Shown: positions 45,336-57,953, counted from the stretch's first letter. The stretch is 64,000 nt of DNA from Terfezia claveryi (GCA_015179025.1 WHUX01000002.1:806001-870000); one strand, 5' to 3'. Notes: generated by a model not told the origin, from the sequence alone. Program-made: numbers and translations.

Positions 45336-47194
45336 ATGTCTGAATCACTCGCTGCAGAGCTTCTCGCCGACTTTGACGACGATGACAACGAAGACCAAAC
45401 CTCGGAGGATGAACGCGATTCATCTCTTGCTCCAGAGCACAACGGCTTGCTCCGGGCCCGGCAAAAAGGTGATGACTTTGGCATGGAAATAGATGGGGAT
45501 GAAGAGGGAGACCAGGACGACGAGGACGCAGACATGGGTGGGGTGGTGGATACAGCGGATTTGGATGCGAATGATGACGCAGAAGCGAGAAAATCAAAGG
45601 TCGAAAAGCTGCAACTTGGTGGAGTGGACGATGTGAGAAGCGTGGCGGGGCTGATGAAGATTCTGGAGCCTGTGCTGGAGGTATGGTGCATTCCTGCATG
45701 CCTGAAATGAGTGTTACTGACAAAAGCCCCCTCGTCCAGCAAATTAGACATTTCCAATCGCTTCCTCCGAGTCAGACCCAGCATATTGGTTCAGTAGAAG
45801 ACAACCCCGAATACAAGCTTCTAGTCTCATCAAACGCCCACTCCGTCGAGATTGACAATGAGATAATACTCGTCCACAAATTCATACGGGATCATTATTC
45901 CGTACGGTTCCCAGAACTCGAGAACCTAGTCACAAATCCTCTAGATTATGCAAAGACAGTTTCGGTAATTGGGAATGATATGGACATCAAGAGCATCGAG
46001 GCCCGAACGAACAATAAACTCCGTTCATTTCTAGACGGCCCAACCCTCATGGTCGTCACTGTAGAAGCCACAACAACCTCCGGGCGACCCCTGACAGAGA
46101 AGGAATTGACTACGGTAATGCGGGCGTGTGATATGACTCTCGCTCTCGACAGTGCCAAGAAGGTAATCACAGACTACGTCCAGTCTCGAATGGCAGTATT
46201 TGCGCCCAATACCACCGCCATCATTGGGTCGCAAACTGCTGCACAGCTCATCAACTTTGCTGGGGGCTTAACAGGTCTTGCCAAAACACCATCGTGCAAT
46301 CTGGCTGCTCTAGGCGCAAAAAGGCAAACCCAAACTGGGTTTGCTACCAATGTCGGGATTAGGCAACAGGGCTATTTGTACCACTCACCTATTATCAGGA
46401 ATATCCCCCAGGATCTTAAGAAACAAGCAATGAGGATTGTGTCTGCAAAAATTGTTCTCGCAGCACGAGTCGATCGTATCCACGAGCATCCAGATGGGTC
46501 AATGGGTCAAAGGCTCCGGGAGCAATGCCTAGAGAGGCTAGAGAAGTTGACGGAACCACCACCAAATAAGGGTACCAGGGCACTACCTGCGCCAGATGAC
46601 AAGCCCTCACGAAAGAGAGGTGGTAGGAGGGCTAGGAAGGCAAAGGAAGCAACTGCCATGACAGATCTCAGGAAAGCACAGAACAGAATGGCATTCGGAA
46701 AAGAAGAGGCTGAAGTAGGATACGGTTATGGCGAAGGAACCAAGGGGTTGGGAATGATCGGCCAAGAGCAGAGCGGAAGGATTAGAGCTGTACAGATTGA
46801 TCAAAGAACGAGGGCGAAGTTGGGAAAGAATAAGGCTGGCTGGGGAACAGCGACCCCTGTCGGTGGAGCGCAAAGTATTCTACGTGGCTTCGGGCCCCAG
46901 ACTGGAGGGGGATTGGCCAGCCTGGGTCTTACAGGCGGCGCAGGGAAGAGTGCAATTGGTGGGGGTGGGTCTGGTATGGCGAGTACATTGGCATTTACTC
47001 CAGTGCAGGGAATCGAGCTGGTTGACCCGAAGCTGGCGGCGGAGCGGAAGAGGAAGCTAAAAGCCGAAGAGGACAGGTATTTCGCTGGTGGTACTTTCAG
47101 CATGGTAGGGAATGGGGCAAACAGTAGTATGGGTCCCCCTCCACCCAAGAAATTGAATACGGGAACAATGGGTCCACCGCCGCAGAAAAGGTGA
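45336..47194 (+). CDS. PRP31: U4/U6 snRNP splicing factor Prp31
   Basis: Component of the U4/U6.U5 tri-snRNP that binds the U4 snRNA-15.5K complex through its Nop domain. Two exons (45336-45680 and 45740-47194) sum to 1800 nt, giving 599 aa. The start is ATG 45336 (MSESLAAELLADFDDDDNED), followed by an acidic N-terminus. The NOSIC/Nop regions follow from about residue 140 to 400 with DNEIILVHKFIRDHYSVRFP, ELENLVTNPLDYA, IIGSQTAAQLINFAGGLTGL, and SPIIRNIPQDLKKQAMRIVS. The C-terminal Prp31-specific part has basic KRGGRRARKAKEA, FGKEEAEVG and repeated GG segments, ending PPPPKKLNTG. The intron is 59 bp. Length and order match the family. Confidence 0.95.
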
Positions 47195-48064
47195 GGGTCG
47201 CCGTTTGATATCTGGTGTTTATGTTCCAGTGCTGTATATGAGTTTCTTTGCGCTGTTCTCAAGCACGGGGGAGGAGTTTTTGCATTTATGATTCGTATCT
47301 ATACACCGCTAGCCTCAATCTAAAGGTACGGTACTACTTATTTCCGCCAATAATGATAGGAAATGACTAGATTGCAGCAATTGCTCCGCCAATCGCGGGT
47401 TGTATATATACAGTACAGCGAAGTGGCACAAAAAATTTCGTACCCTGCATAAAGATGCAATGTATGGTATGTCTTACGTCTGCAGCCATACAAAATATAA
47501 TAACATTCTCCATTAATATGCAGCGTTTTGGGTGGTAGAATATTTACTCTATTGCCGATTTGTATGGTGCTTGGCATCTTTTGAATATGGCGCCTCTTCC
47601 ACAATTTATATTTCATGCTGTAGTGATAATATAGGCTCGAGCTGTATGCAAAGATTATACCTCTAGATATGTCTTTCCACTATATTCGGTGTTGGCGATA
47701 ATCAAAATCAGGATATTTTTCCAACAATTTTCGCAAATGGTTCAGTTTTGGTGTAAAAGTGCCAACTCTACGAAAAAGCCTACCTCATTTACAGAGCAGA
47801 TCTTCAAGTTTCACTTCATAATCCTCAAGGCGGAGAATTTTTTTTTTTTTTTTTTTTCTCAGCTTTTAACATGCGAGTTGGTTGGGTTGATATCACGTGC
47901 CGTACCACACGCTCCGTCAAGATTCCTAATACCTGCACGTCGCGGTCGCCAAAACTTCAGTCAGTCTTTCACCACAGCTAACGATATTGAACGATCAAGT
48001 TTGGATTCCTCTAATGTACCCATAGTACACAAACTTCCACACTCTCTTACAGGCCATCACAAAC
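47195..48064. other. intergenic between PRP31 and CLF1
   Basis: Contains the PRP31 3' region and CLF1 promoter on the same strand, with a 19- to 20-base T run at about 47839-47858. No gene supported. Confidence 0.55.
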
Positions 48065-50281
48065 ATGGAGACCTCCCGGGGACCCCCAAAAGTCAAGAAC
48101 AAGTCCGCAAGGTAGGATTCACAGGCTTATTGCTCCCCAGTTAGACCTCCATAGCTAACATTCACAATAGTGCCCTCCAAGTTTCCGCAGAACAGATACT
48201 CCGCGAAGCTTTCGAACGTCAAGAGCCCGGGCTCCAGGCACCTACCCAGCGCTTTGCCGACCTAGAAGAGCTTCATGAGTTCCAAGGAAGGAAACGGAAG
48301 GAGTTCGAGGACTATGTGCGGCGGAATAGGATAAACATAAATAATTGGATGAGATATGCACAGTGGGAATTAGATCAGAAAGAATATGCGAGGTAACCCC
48401 CAAAGGCATTCTCAGGTTACTTGTAGATGGATGCTGATGACCGCGGATAGGGCGAGGTCTATCTTTGAGCGAGCTCTCGATGTCGACTCCCGGTCGGTGA
48501 TTCTCTGGGTTCGTTATATCGAGGCGGAGATGAAGACTCGAAACATCAACCATGCCCGGAATTTGTTGGACAGAGCCGTCACCATCCTCCCCCGCGTCGA
48601 TAAATTCTGGTATAAATATGTGTATATGGAGGAAACTCTTGGGAATATTCCTGGTACCAGACAAGTATTCGAGCGGTGGATGTCCTGGGAGCCTGATGAA
48701 GCAGCTTGGTCGGCATATATTAAGTTGGAGAAACGCTATGGTGAATATGACAGAGCTAGAACCATATTTCAACGGTTTACCGCGGTGCATCCAGAGCCAA
48801 AGAATTGGATCAAGTGGGCACGGTTTGAGGAGGAATATGGTACCGAGGATCTAGTGCGAGAGGTCTTCACTATGGCGATCGATGCTCTGGGAGAGGAGCT
48901 CATGGATGAGAAGGTCTTCATTCAGTATGCGCGATTTGAGGCAAAGTTGAAGGAGTATGAGCGGGCGAGGGTTATCTATAAATATGCCCTTGACAGATTG
49001 CCGAGGAGCAAATCCATGGTCCTCCACCAGGCATACACCACCTTTGAGAAGCAATTTGGTGACAGGGAAGGAGTGGAGGATGTAATCCTTTCCAAGCGGC
49101 GAGTCCAATACGAGGAACAAATTAAAGAGAACCCCAAAAATTACGACGTCTGGTTCGACTATGCTCGTCTGGAGGAAACTCTCGGGGACATTGACAAGGT
49201 CCGGGATGTCTATGAGCGAGCAATCGCTCAAATTCCACCTACACATGAAAAGCGGCATTGGAGGAGATACATCTACCTTTGGATCAACTATGCCATTTAC
49301 GAAGAGCTTGAGACGAAGGATATGGACCGCACCAGACAAATATACAACGAATGCCTGAAACTAATTCCTCACCAAAAATTTACCTTCGCTAAAATATGGC
49401 TTCTAAAGGCAGAGTTCGAGATCCGGCAATTGCAGTTACAGACTGCTAGGAAAACTCTTGGACAGGCTTTGGGGATGTGTCCAAAGGACAAAATTTTCAA
49501 GGGGTATATTGAATTTGAATGGGAATTATACGAATTCAATCGCTGTCGTACTTTATATCAAAAGTACATTGAATTCAATCCAGCAAATTGCCAGGCGTGG
49601 ATGAAATTCGCGGAGAAGGAGGCTATGCTGGAGGACTTTGACCGCGCGAGGGGGATTTTTGAAATGGCCGTTGAACGAGAGTTAGATATGCCGGAATTGC
49701 TTTGGAAGGCGTATATCGATTTTGAGGAAAGCCAGAGGGAATATGATCGTACTAGGCAGTTGTACGAGCGTCTACTAGAGAAGACTGAGCACGTGAAGGT
49801 CTGGATAAGCTACGCGCAATTCGAGCTGAATATCCCTGAGGAGGAAGAGGAGGAGGAGGATACTGGGATGGAGGTTGATAAGCCTGTCAGTGAGGAGGCG
49901 AAGGATAGGGCAAGAAAGGTGTTTGAGAGGGCTTATAAGTGTATGAAAGAGAAGGATTTGAAAGAAGAGGTTAGTCCCCCTGGTGTTTCACATGGTAATG
50001 TATTGCGTACGCTAACATTTTACTCACAGCGTGTTCTCCTCCTCAACACATGGAAGTCGTTCGAGGTCACATATGGCACTGAGGAGGACGTCAAGAAATT
50101 GGAGGAGCAAATGCCAAAACGTGTCAAGAAGCGAAGAAAGCTCGACGATGGGACTTTCGAGGAGTATATGGACTACCTGTTCCCCGCAGACGAACAGCAG
50201 AACCAGAAACTCAGCAAGTTGTTGGAGATGGCTCACAAGTGGAAGCAAAGCCAAATTTCTGGAGAATCGTCTGCATCATAA
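48065..50281 (+). CDS. CLF1: pre-mRNA splicing factor Clf1 (crooked-neck)
   Basis: HAT-repeat scaffold of the NineTeen complex/spliceosome, required for tri-snRNP addition and catalytic activation. Four exons (48065-48111, 48171-48392, 48451-49969, 50030-50281) sum to 2040 nt in frame, giving 679 aa. The N-terminus [20 protein letters not shown] is followed by [20 protein letters not shown], the classic Clf1 opening. Then comes an array of about 15 HAT repeats such as [40 protein letters not shown] and [21 protein letters not shown] basic [20 protein letters not shown] segment leads to the C-terminus. The last intron (49970-50029) is 60 nt and has no stop in frame, so it can be mistaken for coding sequence. 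Confidence 0.95.
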
Positions 50282-50537
50282 AATTATCTGGGGCTATAAA
50301 TTGGTAATTGCGAACTTGTATTATATGTTCATTATGGCGGAGCGATAAATAATGACGACTTCATAGATACCATTTCATTCGTGCATTTCCTCAATTCTTT
50401 CTCATATCTTCCTATATGGCTTATATGGACTATTACCAGAGCAAACTTGCAGATACCCATCGTATTCTTGTATAGTAGTGTACAGAATTCCTCATAATGT
50501 ATATTCACTCCGATTTTGCCATAAAAATCTCTCTACC

Positions 50538-51432
50538 TTACGTCCCTCCGATATCCTCACTCTTCAAGAAAAACACATCTCCCGCATATGGACTATGGCC
50601 GCACTCAGGGTCCAGATAGACCAGCTTCACAGTTGTAATCAGCAACCCTCCCGGCACGAACCATGGGCACGCAACCTGTTCGCTGGTTGGAATCTCCATC
50701 TTTCCCTTTGGCTCCTTCGCTTGCCATCGATATGCATCACTGCATTCCCATTGAATATCGCCACCCACAGGTCCCCATTCGTATCAATTGCAAGTCCGTC
50801 AAGCGAGCCGGGGCCGTACTTTTCTGGGGTTTGACTGAAGTTGATGAAGGTCTCTTGGGAGGATATCCTTCCCGTGGATGTATCGAATTGGTATATGAAG
50901 ATTGTTCCTCTTTTAGTGTCGGTGAAGTATGCGGTGGAGTTATCAGGTGACCAGCCGATACCATTGGAGACACCGACTGGAGGTGAGGGTCTTGTTGGCG
51001 TCGGAGCCCTTGGCCTAGGCCCTCATGGTCTATAATTGCGTAAGTAACGTACCTTCTCATACTCCCAAAAAGAACCTCCCTTCCACATCTACCCCGCCAT
51101 CATTCAACCGCATCCTCTCCCGCTGCTCCCCATCATACATCTTATTAAGATACTCCAGCTCCCCTGTCTCTACGTCTATCTTCGCCACTCCCTGCTTTGC
51201 ACCAAGTAGTGGGTGTTTTTCATCTCCTTCGATCAATGCAATACAGCCCACGTATTCTAGCACATCGATCCTCCTCAATGTACTTTGTGGGTCTAGGGAA
51301 GATAGTTCGAAGCATGTCAGTGAACCATGTTAGCCTAGTTCGTTTATCATGGACCGGTGATTCTGTTAAGCAGAATGTGGGTCTTTGGAGTAGTGTGGCG
51401 GAGAAATGGTAATAAGTGGGTATGGAAGCCAT
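50538..51432 (-). pseudogene. SMP-30/gluconolactonase-like gene with frameshifts
   Basis: Six-bladed propeller family (gluconolactonase/regucalcin). In order on the minus strand: TFCLTESPVHDKRTRLTWF, then STLRRIDVLEYVGCIALIEG, AKQGVAKIDVETGELEYL, RLNDGGVDVEGRFF, GVSNGIGWSPDNSTAYFTDT, GSLDGLAIDTNGDLWVAIFN and PKGKMEIPTSEQVACPWFVP, ending at 50538. These motifs follow the family order over its full length. But they lie in different frames with changes near 51350, 51070 (a T run) and 50715. Only the second might be helped by a 38-bp intron. I therefore call a recently inactivated gene; base-calling indels are the main alternative. Confidence 0.65.
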
Positions 51433-52770
51433 TTCTCAGAGGCAAAGAAAGGGTATATATTGAGAATATAGATGTAGTATGTAGTCCAACCGAGTAAATG
51501 TCTGCTGAAGACAAATATCCGGGTGGTCTATTATATATATAATTTCCATTTTGCAAATGAAAGCGTCCGCCCCTTATCTGACCTCCAAGTGCTCCATATT
51601 ACTTGCTTAACAGGGGCCCCAAAGGGATACTCATTCTTCGAAGTCTTACAGCCCTGCGTTATTGCCTAGTTCTGCAAGCTCTAAGCCCTTTCCAGTATTG
51701 GGGCTGTCTATCCGACCCGGAAGTCGGGTCAAAGTACCCCGTCAGCGCACAAATTCTGAATTGAATTCATGACAGCTTCGAATTCAATTCGATGTCCCCT
51801 GCACAGCTGCAAGATGATGGACAACTGAGCTCGAAAAGGCAACTGAAGAACAATCCTCTGTCATCCAGTTATACTTTCGTCGAATCAATGTTTTGTGGAT
51901 GAAAAGTAAGAGTTTGTCATATAAACATCCAAGTACTAGTCTGGCTTCATTCGCTCTATAAGTAAATCTACACCCCCAATATTAGCAAAAATCACCAAAG
52001 GCCACTTTGAAGCAGAGAGAAGAGAGTACGAAATAGGCCAGGGTTGATACGCGGTACTGGACGCACACATCCATATAAGTAAAAGGGTATTCTGATGGTT
52101 TCCGTTAACAAAGGCTGTTCTTCATTGTATAAGCATACATTGTGCATGCATTAGAAAATAATCCGAGGTTTGTCCCGTCGACTCTGGTATACAAATTGTG
52201 ATAGAAGCTCTCTGTTAGGGAACGTGGATATATGGCCAATCTAGTCTCGTGCCCAGAAATCCAAAATTATCGATACAATAGCGAGCCGATACCCTGATTA
52301 CACACGGCTAGATTCAGAAAGCAGATGTATACCAATAATGCAGGATCCATTCTGTTTCACAATTAGGCTAGATGGCTGTGAGTAATAAATAAGGTAGACT
52401 ATATCTAAATAACATTCCCGAATAATATTGGTTGCACTTTGATATGTAGTTGGGGTTCAATATATCGATTGATAATATCAATATAGATATCCTGTTGTTG
52501 GAATAGGGGGGACATCTGGACAATAGTTTGTCCTCCTAAAAAAGTAGAGTAATTCTTGAGATAAACTCCCCTTCAAAGTGTAAGAATACTCTCACGTGGT
52601 ATAAACCCGGTAAAGCATCACGAGATATGCAAGAGTCCCGGAATGGCAAATTGGGCAAAGACAACCTGAAGACAGGGGACCAAGAATGGAAAAACGGGCG
52701 AAACCGAGGGAGGACAAAAGAGCATGAGACTGTCGGCTGGAAGGTGGATTTTTCTCTTCTTTAGAGTACT
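51433..52770. other. 1.3-kb intergenic region, no gene seen
   Basis: Sequence between the SMP-30 gene start and the copia remnant. It has no supported frame; 51765-51800 holds a small aattcaattcatg/gaattcaattcg inverted repeat. Confidence 0.45.
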
Positions 52771-52861
52771 AGGACCATAGGATTAGGACTATAGCGATAT
52801 CTAGATTATTTGAATATACCAACTCTACTCTCTTCACGATTCCTCCGCTCGTAATCTTACA
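52771..52861 (+). repeat. 5' LTR remnant of copia element
   Basis: About 90 bp matching the end of the downstream LTR (54468-54568): shared attaggactatagcgatatc, then actctactctcttcacgatt and tcctccgctc, ending gtaatcttaca. Upstream of 52771 the similarity stops, so the 5' LTR is truncated. Confidence 0.75.
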
Positions 52862-52880
52862 GGTTATGAGCCCGGTGCGC
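52862..52880 (+). promoter_or_regulatory. retroelement primer-binding site (half-tRNA iMet)
   Basis: Immediately after the LTR end lies ggttatgagcccggtgcgc. Its first 12 bases are complementary to the anticodon arm of initiator tRNA-Met (gggctcataacc, CAT anticodon). Copia-type elements in insects and fungi are known to prime from a cleaved 5' half of this tRNA. Confidence 0.7.
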
Positions 52881-53362
52881 TACTAGAAGCAAAAACAGTC
52901 GAGACATCTGCGGCCTAGCCCAGTAATACTGTTGCGCAGAAGTAGGACACCGCTCTAAGCTGCACCACATATCTAACCGTTAAGGCTTACAGATCACCAA
53001 GGACGTGTGAAGAGCCACCCAGGAGCAAGCGCCGACAGCAACAAAGGAAATCGGACAAGAAGAGAATTCCCTCGAAACCAACCTGCCAACCCAAGAAGCC
53101 CTGACGTCTCTGCTTGACCTCGAGATCAAGTACGAAGACCAGCTAATAAGCTTCGATTGGATATACCCTGCGCTCCTCTAGCGAAGCCGGACCAGCCCCC
53201 CGAGACGAGTACGAAGAAGAAGGTCAAGTCTTCGAAGAGGGTTCCGAAGAAGAAGAAGTAGTCCCGCCAGAAGCCATATACCCAGACCTTCAGAACGTCC
53301 AGCGACGAAGAAGACCTCCACCCAGAAGACCCCAACGAGCCGTATCACCCCCTCCAGTAATA

Positions 53363-54360
53363 ATGTCCAAAGAGCGATCTATCCCGAAAATCGAGCCTAA
53401 GCTTAGTGGTCAGCAAGACTATGCTCAGTGGATCTTGTCTATTGAGCAGACCCTCAGCAGTTACGAACATAAAAAGATGAGACAATATGGAAAATCGTCA
53501 CCGGAGGCATCCAAGATCCAGATCCTACAGCTACAAGAAAGGAAGGGATGCCGACACTAGTCGTGGAAAAAGGACAATAACTTGACCATCCTCACAATGA
53601 AAAGGAACTGCGAAAATGAAGTAGTAGATATCATCGGACTAGCAAGAACCGCGAATGAAGCGTACAAGGAACTAAAGGCGAAGTTCGAAGGCAAAGCAGT
53701 CACTACTCTCGGCATTGAAGTGATCAAACTCAGTTATGACATGAAGTGATCAAACTCAGTTATGACAATCGAAGCAGCTTAATCGAAGACCACATCAGCG
53801 AGTTCGATAAGAAATGGGGATTCATGAGGTCTATGTTAGGAGATACAATCCCCGACGACTTTAAGGAATTCGGAGTGATACTAACGGATCAGAGTAAGAA
53901 TGACCAAGCCAAGGGAACATTCCTCCTGGCCACCCTTCTGCCCTACTATAACACTCTTATCGAAAATATCCAAATGAATAGTGGCCTTACCTACGGAGAT
54001 ATCACCACGCACCTAAAGACATATGCCCCTGGGAGGCAGAAAGGCAAAAGGAAAGAAACTGCAGGAGACTCAGTACAAAATCCGGTAGTACTTAAAACTG
54101 AAGCAAGGCGAGGTCGAGATCGAGGGGACAATGGCAAGAGATGCGATTACTGCATCAGCAAGGGATGGAAAGGCCTGAATCATACAGAATCCGAGTGCTT
54201 TACCAAAAAGCGTGAGAAGAAGAAAGTGAAGAAGGCTAAGAAGACTGAAGACTGTTACAGGCGGGCTGTAACTACGAGAATACTTCGGAGTAAGGGGGCT
54301 ATTGTCGGTGGAGTAAAGTATATACGTAGCGACAACTCGGGTGTATTGCGGACTCGATAA
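53363..54360 (+). pseudogene. Ty1/copia gag remnant
   Basis: Begins MSKERSIPKIEPKLSGQQDY, then AQWILSIEQTLSSYEHKK, a capsid-like opening of fungal copia gag. After an in-frame stop at about 53558 it continues with NEVVDIIGLARTANEAYKEL. A 24-bp duplication (gaagtgatcaaactcagtta, repeated around 53718-53766) shifts the frame. The second half (from 53746) carries DQAKGTFLLATLLPYYNTLI and a zinc knuckle C-X2-C-X9-H-X4-C (CDYC...HTESEC), then a basic tail. No protease, integrase or reverse transcriptase follows before the 3' LTR, so pol has been lost. Confidence 0.75.
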
Positions 54361-54568
54361 GAGTAAAGCTATATGAGTCTTAGAACACCGCTTGGGTCTT
54401 ATTGTATTAACTATGTAAATGCGGCGGTTTATATAGAAGCGCAGATCTGATAACTCATTATCAGATCTGGACGATAGCATTAGGACTATAGCGATATCTG
54501 TTGATATTTGAATATACAAACTCTACTCTCTTCACGATTCCTCCGCTCCATAACCTCGTAATCTTACA
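54251..54568 (+). repeat. 3' LTR of copia element (left edge tentative)
   Basis: Ends gtaatcttaca at 54568, matching the upstream copy. A possible left edge is tgttacaggc at 54251, which would give a 318-bp TG...CA repeat that starts within the gag frame. This is consistent with a deletion fusing gag to the LTR. The left edge cannot be checked because the 5' copy is truncated. Confidence 0.5.
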
Positions 54569-57500
54569 CACAGCACTTAAGTGGAGCAGTTCATTTGCAT
54601 GACGTTGATTAGGAACCAAAAAGGCGCTGGGTTTGTTTTTCTCTACCCCAGCGGCAGAACTCTGACTTGAGGGTAACACCACCCTTATTCTAAAACCTGC
54701 CCGTTTATACATAAGCTCAAGCCACTTTTCTTTCTTGCCCGTAAGAGTTGTGGACTATACCCTAACCCATAACTGAAGGAAGAGACAACACTACCTAGCT
54801 AGGCATTACTGTACTAGATAGTTTAGATGAGACTACATAGTGGATCCGTAAGGTTAAAACCTTCGGATCCAACCTTTCTTTCAGATGATCATGCTTACAA
54901 AGTTCACTTTATAATTTCCCTAGCTAAACAAACCATAGTCTGATGCTCATGAAACTCGCAAGCTCAAAGCCCAGTAATCGTAGTATTGCTAGCATCAAAT
55001 AAGTAACCCATAAACTTTACTAATCCGGGGTTGGGCATGCAGCCATCACGGCAGGGGTCGTGCCAACCAGCCATCCGACAACCGCCTTTGATTTACATGC
55101 AAGCTTCTAGTAAAGTAAGGGGTTCTTTTCCATTCATAAACCCCACGTTTTCAATTTATTATTCGCTCACTAGCGTGGGATTAACATTCCCGTGTCCCCC
55201 ACCACTAGATGGCTCAATCCCGCAGGAGCATCGATCGACTCAAGGTACTTACCTACTCAGGGTGAACATCCCAAGTTATGCTAAATTATTGATTAACCTG
55301 CGGAATCAGTCGGAGAGCGGAGAGAGGGGTTAATATTTGACGACATTTGACACGGCTAGACCCTTGCTTGTCCGTGGAGAACCCTAGCTTGTCCGTGGAG
55401 ACTACTCTATGATAAACCTAGGTACTCTAGCGTGGGATTCTCCATACTATCTCGTCTGTGGGGCTTTGGTTGATGGTCTCCGTCGAATAGCAGTCACATA
55501 CTGAATGGCAGTCACATACTGAATAGCAGTCACATACATGAATGGGTGGGAAGACTGTGCAATTGTATTTGATGCGGAAAAGTTTTTGTCATCGCAGGAA
55601 ACATTGGAGGCTAATAACGATTGCTCCATGATGCCAATGAAAACCAAGGGTGCTATCGCTACAAGTGCCTCAAAGAGATCTGCAATAAATTAGGGATGAG
55701 ATGAGCATGGGGCGTTCTAGATGGGGGACGATATAATTGCTTTTCTCATCTTAGATATCACTCCAGCACTACTAATGTTCAAATATCGCCGTCCAGTATT
55801 GATAACCACCTTGGGGATTATTCTGTATAGACATGCACAGGCACGAGGGACATTTAAAGATATTGTTTGACACACATTGCCTTGAGTACATCATACATGG
55901 ATTGATTTTAAATGTGGCATACCATAATCATCTCGATCGGTGTTGTTTCGAGCCGCACCCGGAAGCCATGCTTCCTTCCACTTGCTGCCGAGAAGATTAA
56001 GTATGACATGCAAAATTATTTGGACTGGGCAAAAGGGGGAGATTATGCACCCAACTTATTGTTCCGGGCCTTCAAGAAGCAACGTACATAAAAAACTAAC
56101 CGCTTCGAGAAGTCCTTTGTTGAGTGGTTTTGTACAAAGAAGTTACCCGGCTTTCTTATCATATGGCGTCAAGCACGTGTATTGACACGTTTATGACAGT
56201 TTTATTAGACTTTGTAACAATTTTGTATTGGTATCGCAGTTCGCAGTGATTGACGGCTCTCTGATGTACTGTTAACCTATATTGCTGCGGTTTGTGCCGT
56301 TTTCGGCCCTCTCGATTGTGCAATGTCTCGGGAATGCCGCCAAGCGCTCGGGTGGAGGAAACCTAATCTCGTACTTCACTCAGCTGGCTGCGCTACTACA
56401 CCTGTCTACCGAGCACCTGTGTGGGTGCATGGCTTAGTACTGTGGCATTTTCCCCTGATGCGCGTCTTTATACCCACATGCTGGGTACTGGGTATAAGAG
56501 AGGTAGATATTCCGAGATGGGGGGGTGCTTTCAGCTCTTTGCTGTGTGATATGCATCCTCAAGGCAAAGATATACTCGAGAGCGCAGCAGGAATAGGGCG
56601 CACTGGATCTATATTTGACACCTGGTCAAGTGGGGGGTTAACGTATGCTCGCATTATGTTCTATTACGCCTTTGTTTTGTTGACCTTCCATAGATAGACA
56701 CCAGCAGCGGGCGTACCGGCATGATGTTAATAGGGATCGAGACCGTCGCCAGTGGCCAGGTATGCGCATATATTCAAGCCAGTCACACAGTGCGCAACTT
56801 ACTATCAAGGGGCCAAGGTTAAAGGGCATTGGCATATTCCGCAGCCTGGGTATTATATTATCAAGGCTCGTTTCTAGCACAAGAAATAGGACTCTACCTA
56901 TTCTGACCACACGCTGTAATGTCGCGGTCATGGGGCGAGCCAATGCAGAGTTGCCTGTGCCCCAAGGAAGAGCTGACTGGGCAAGGGAAGCCAGCTAACC
57001 ACGGGGATAAGCTCAGGATTACGAGTGCCTGTATCTAATCGACGGAAAAGAAAATAGCAGGTCGAGCAGAGAGAGGGAGAGCAGGGCTATTCATTCCCTG
57101 CCTCCTGCTGTACCTGATCTCACTCTGGCTGGCCGGCACCCCCTGGGACTCCGGGGCGCCGGGGCTGTTCCTGCTCACTCCAGTGATTTACGCAGCTTAG
57201 AGTACCCGTCGAGGCTCGCACTGGACCCTCCCCTGCCTCCCTCCTAGCCACAGACAGGTACGTCGCTCGCACACCCACACATCTCGCACACCCAAACTCA
57301 CACACCCACACCGGCCCCCCCCCCCCCCATCGCCGCTCGACGCACAGCTCCCTTCTATCCTGCTCCCTTTACCTTCTCTCCTTCTCTTCTCTTCTCTTCC
57401 CTCCCTTTCTTTTCTTTTCTCCCTTCTGCAAAGCAATCACGATTTATTTTATATTACAGGCAAGGTATCAACCCACGCGGCCAGGTCTAGCTGTCGAACT

Positions 57501-57953
57501 ACGTCACGACTGGTTTGTACTTGTTTCCCGTCCACACAAACGCTTCCATCCGCCCGTATTTTCCACCTCATTGCACCTACGAACTTGTTTATAGCTACAG
57601 CATTCCATTGCTCGTGGCTCATCTAGAAATCTCCGCTCTCCATTGCTGCCCACTGTACAAGCCCGTTTTATCGGACTTCACGCCTTCCTAGTCGAAGTGA
57701 GTTTACACCGTCCGTTAAACCCCCCCCCCCCCCTGACTCATACCTAGCTCGCCTGTAAACACAACCCACAGCATCTGCATTCATGCGGAGACAGCACCAA
57801 CGATAGCGACGGGAGGCGAGTTAGCCGTGAGCCAAAAGTTTCAAAAGTTTCAAAAGTTTTATTTCTATTGACAAGGGGCCAGATAGAAGCTGATCTGAAT
57901 CAATCAGTTTAGCACGAGAACCATTTCTGGATCCATACCCTCAAGCTGTAATC
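54569..57953. other. 3.4-kb region without a confident gene; STB3 promoter at right
   Basis: Contains three 18-bp direct repeats (55485-55538) and short unsupported frames (for example 56323-56694). From about 57300 the sequence is strongly pyrimidine-rich (ttctcttctcttctcttccc near 57385, long C runs at 57316 and 57721). This probably represents the promoter and long 5' leader of STB3. Confidence 0.45.
55485..55538. repeat. three 18-bp tandem repeats
   Basis: Units gaatagcagtcacatact, with one a-to-g change in the second copy and a c-to-t/a change at the last position of the third. Confidence 0.9.

Noticed and set aside
46801..47262. 153-codon minus-strand frame over the PRP31 3' end
   Set aside because: Pro/Phe-rich shadow of the Gly-rich Prp31 C-terminus.
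56323..56694. 124-codon plus-strand frame
   Set aside because: No domain, no homologous motif and Trp/Cys-rich composition typical of noncoding sequence.
57300..57440. Purine-rich minus-strand frame (RREKRKEREGREEKRR)
   Set aside because: Translation of the pyrimidine-rich STB3 leader; low complexity, no start context.
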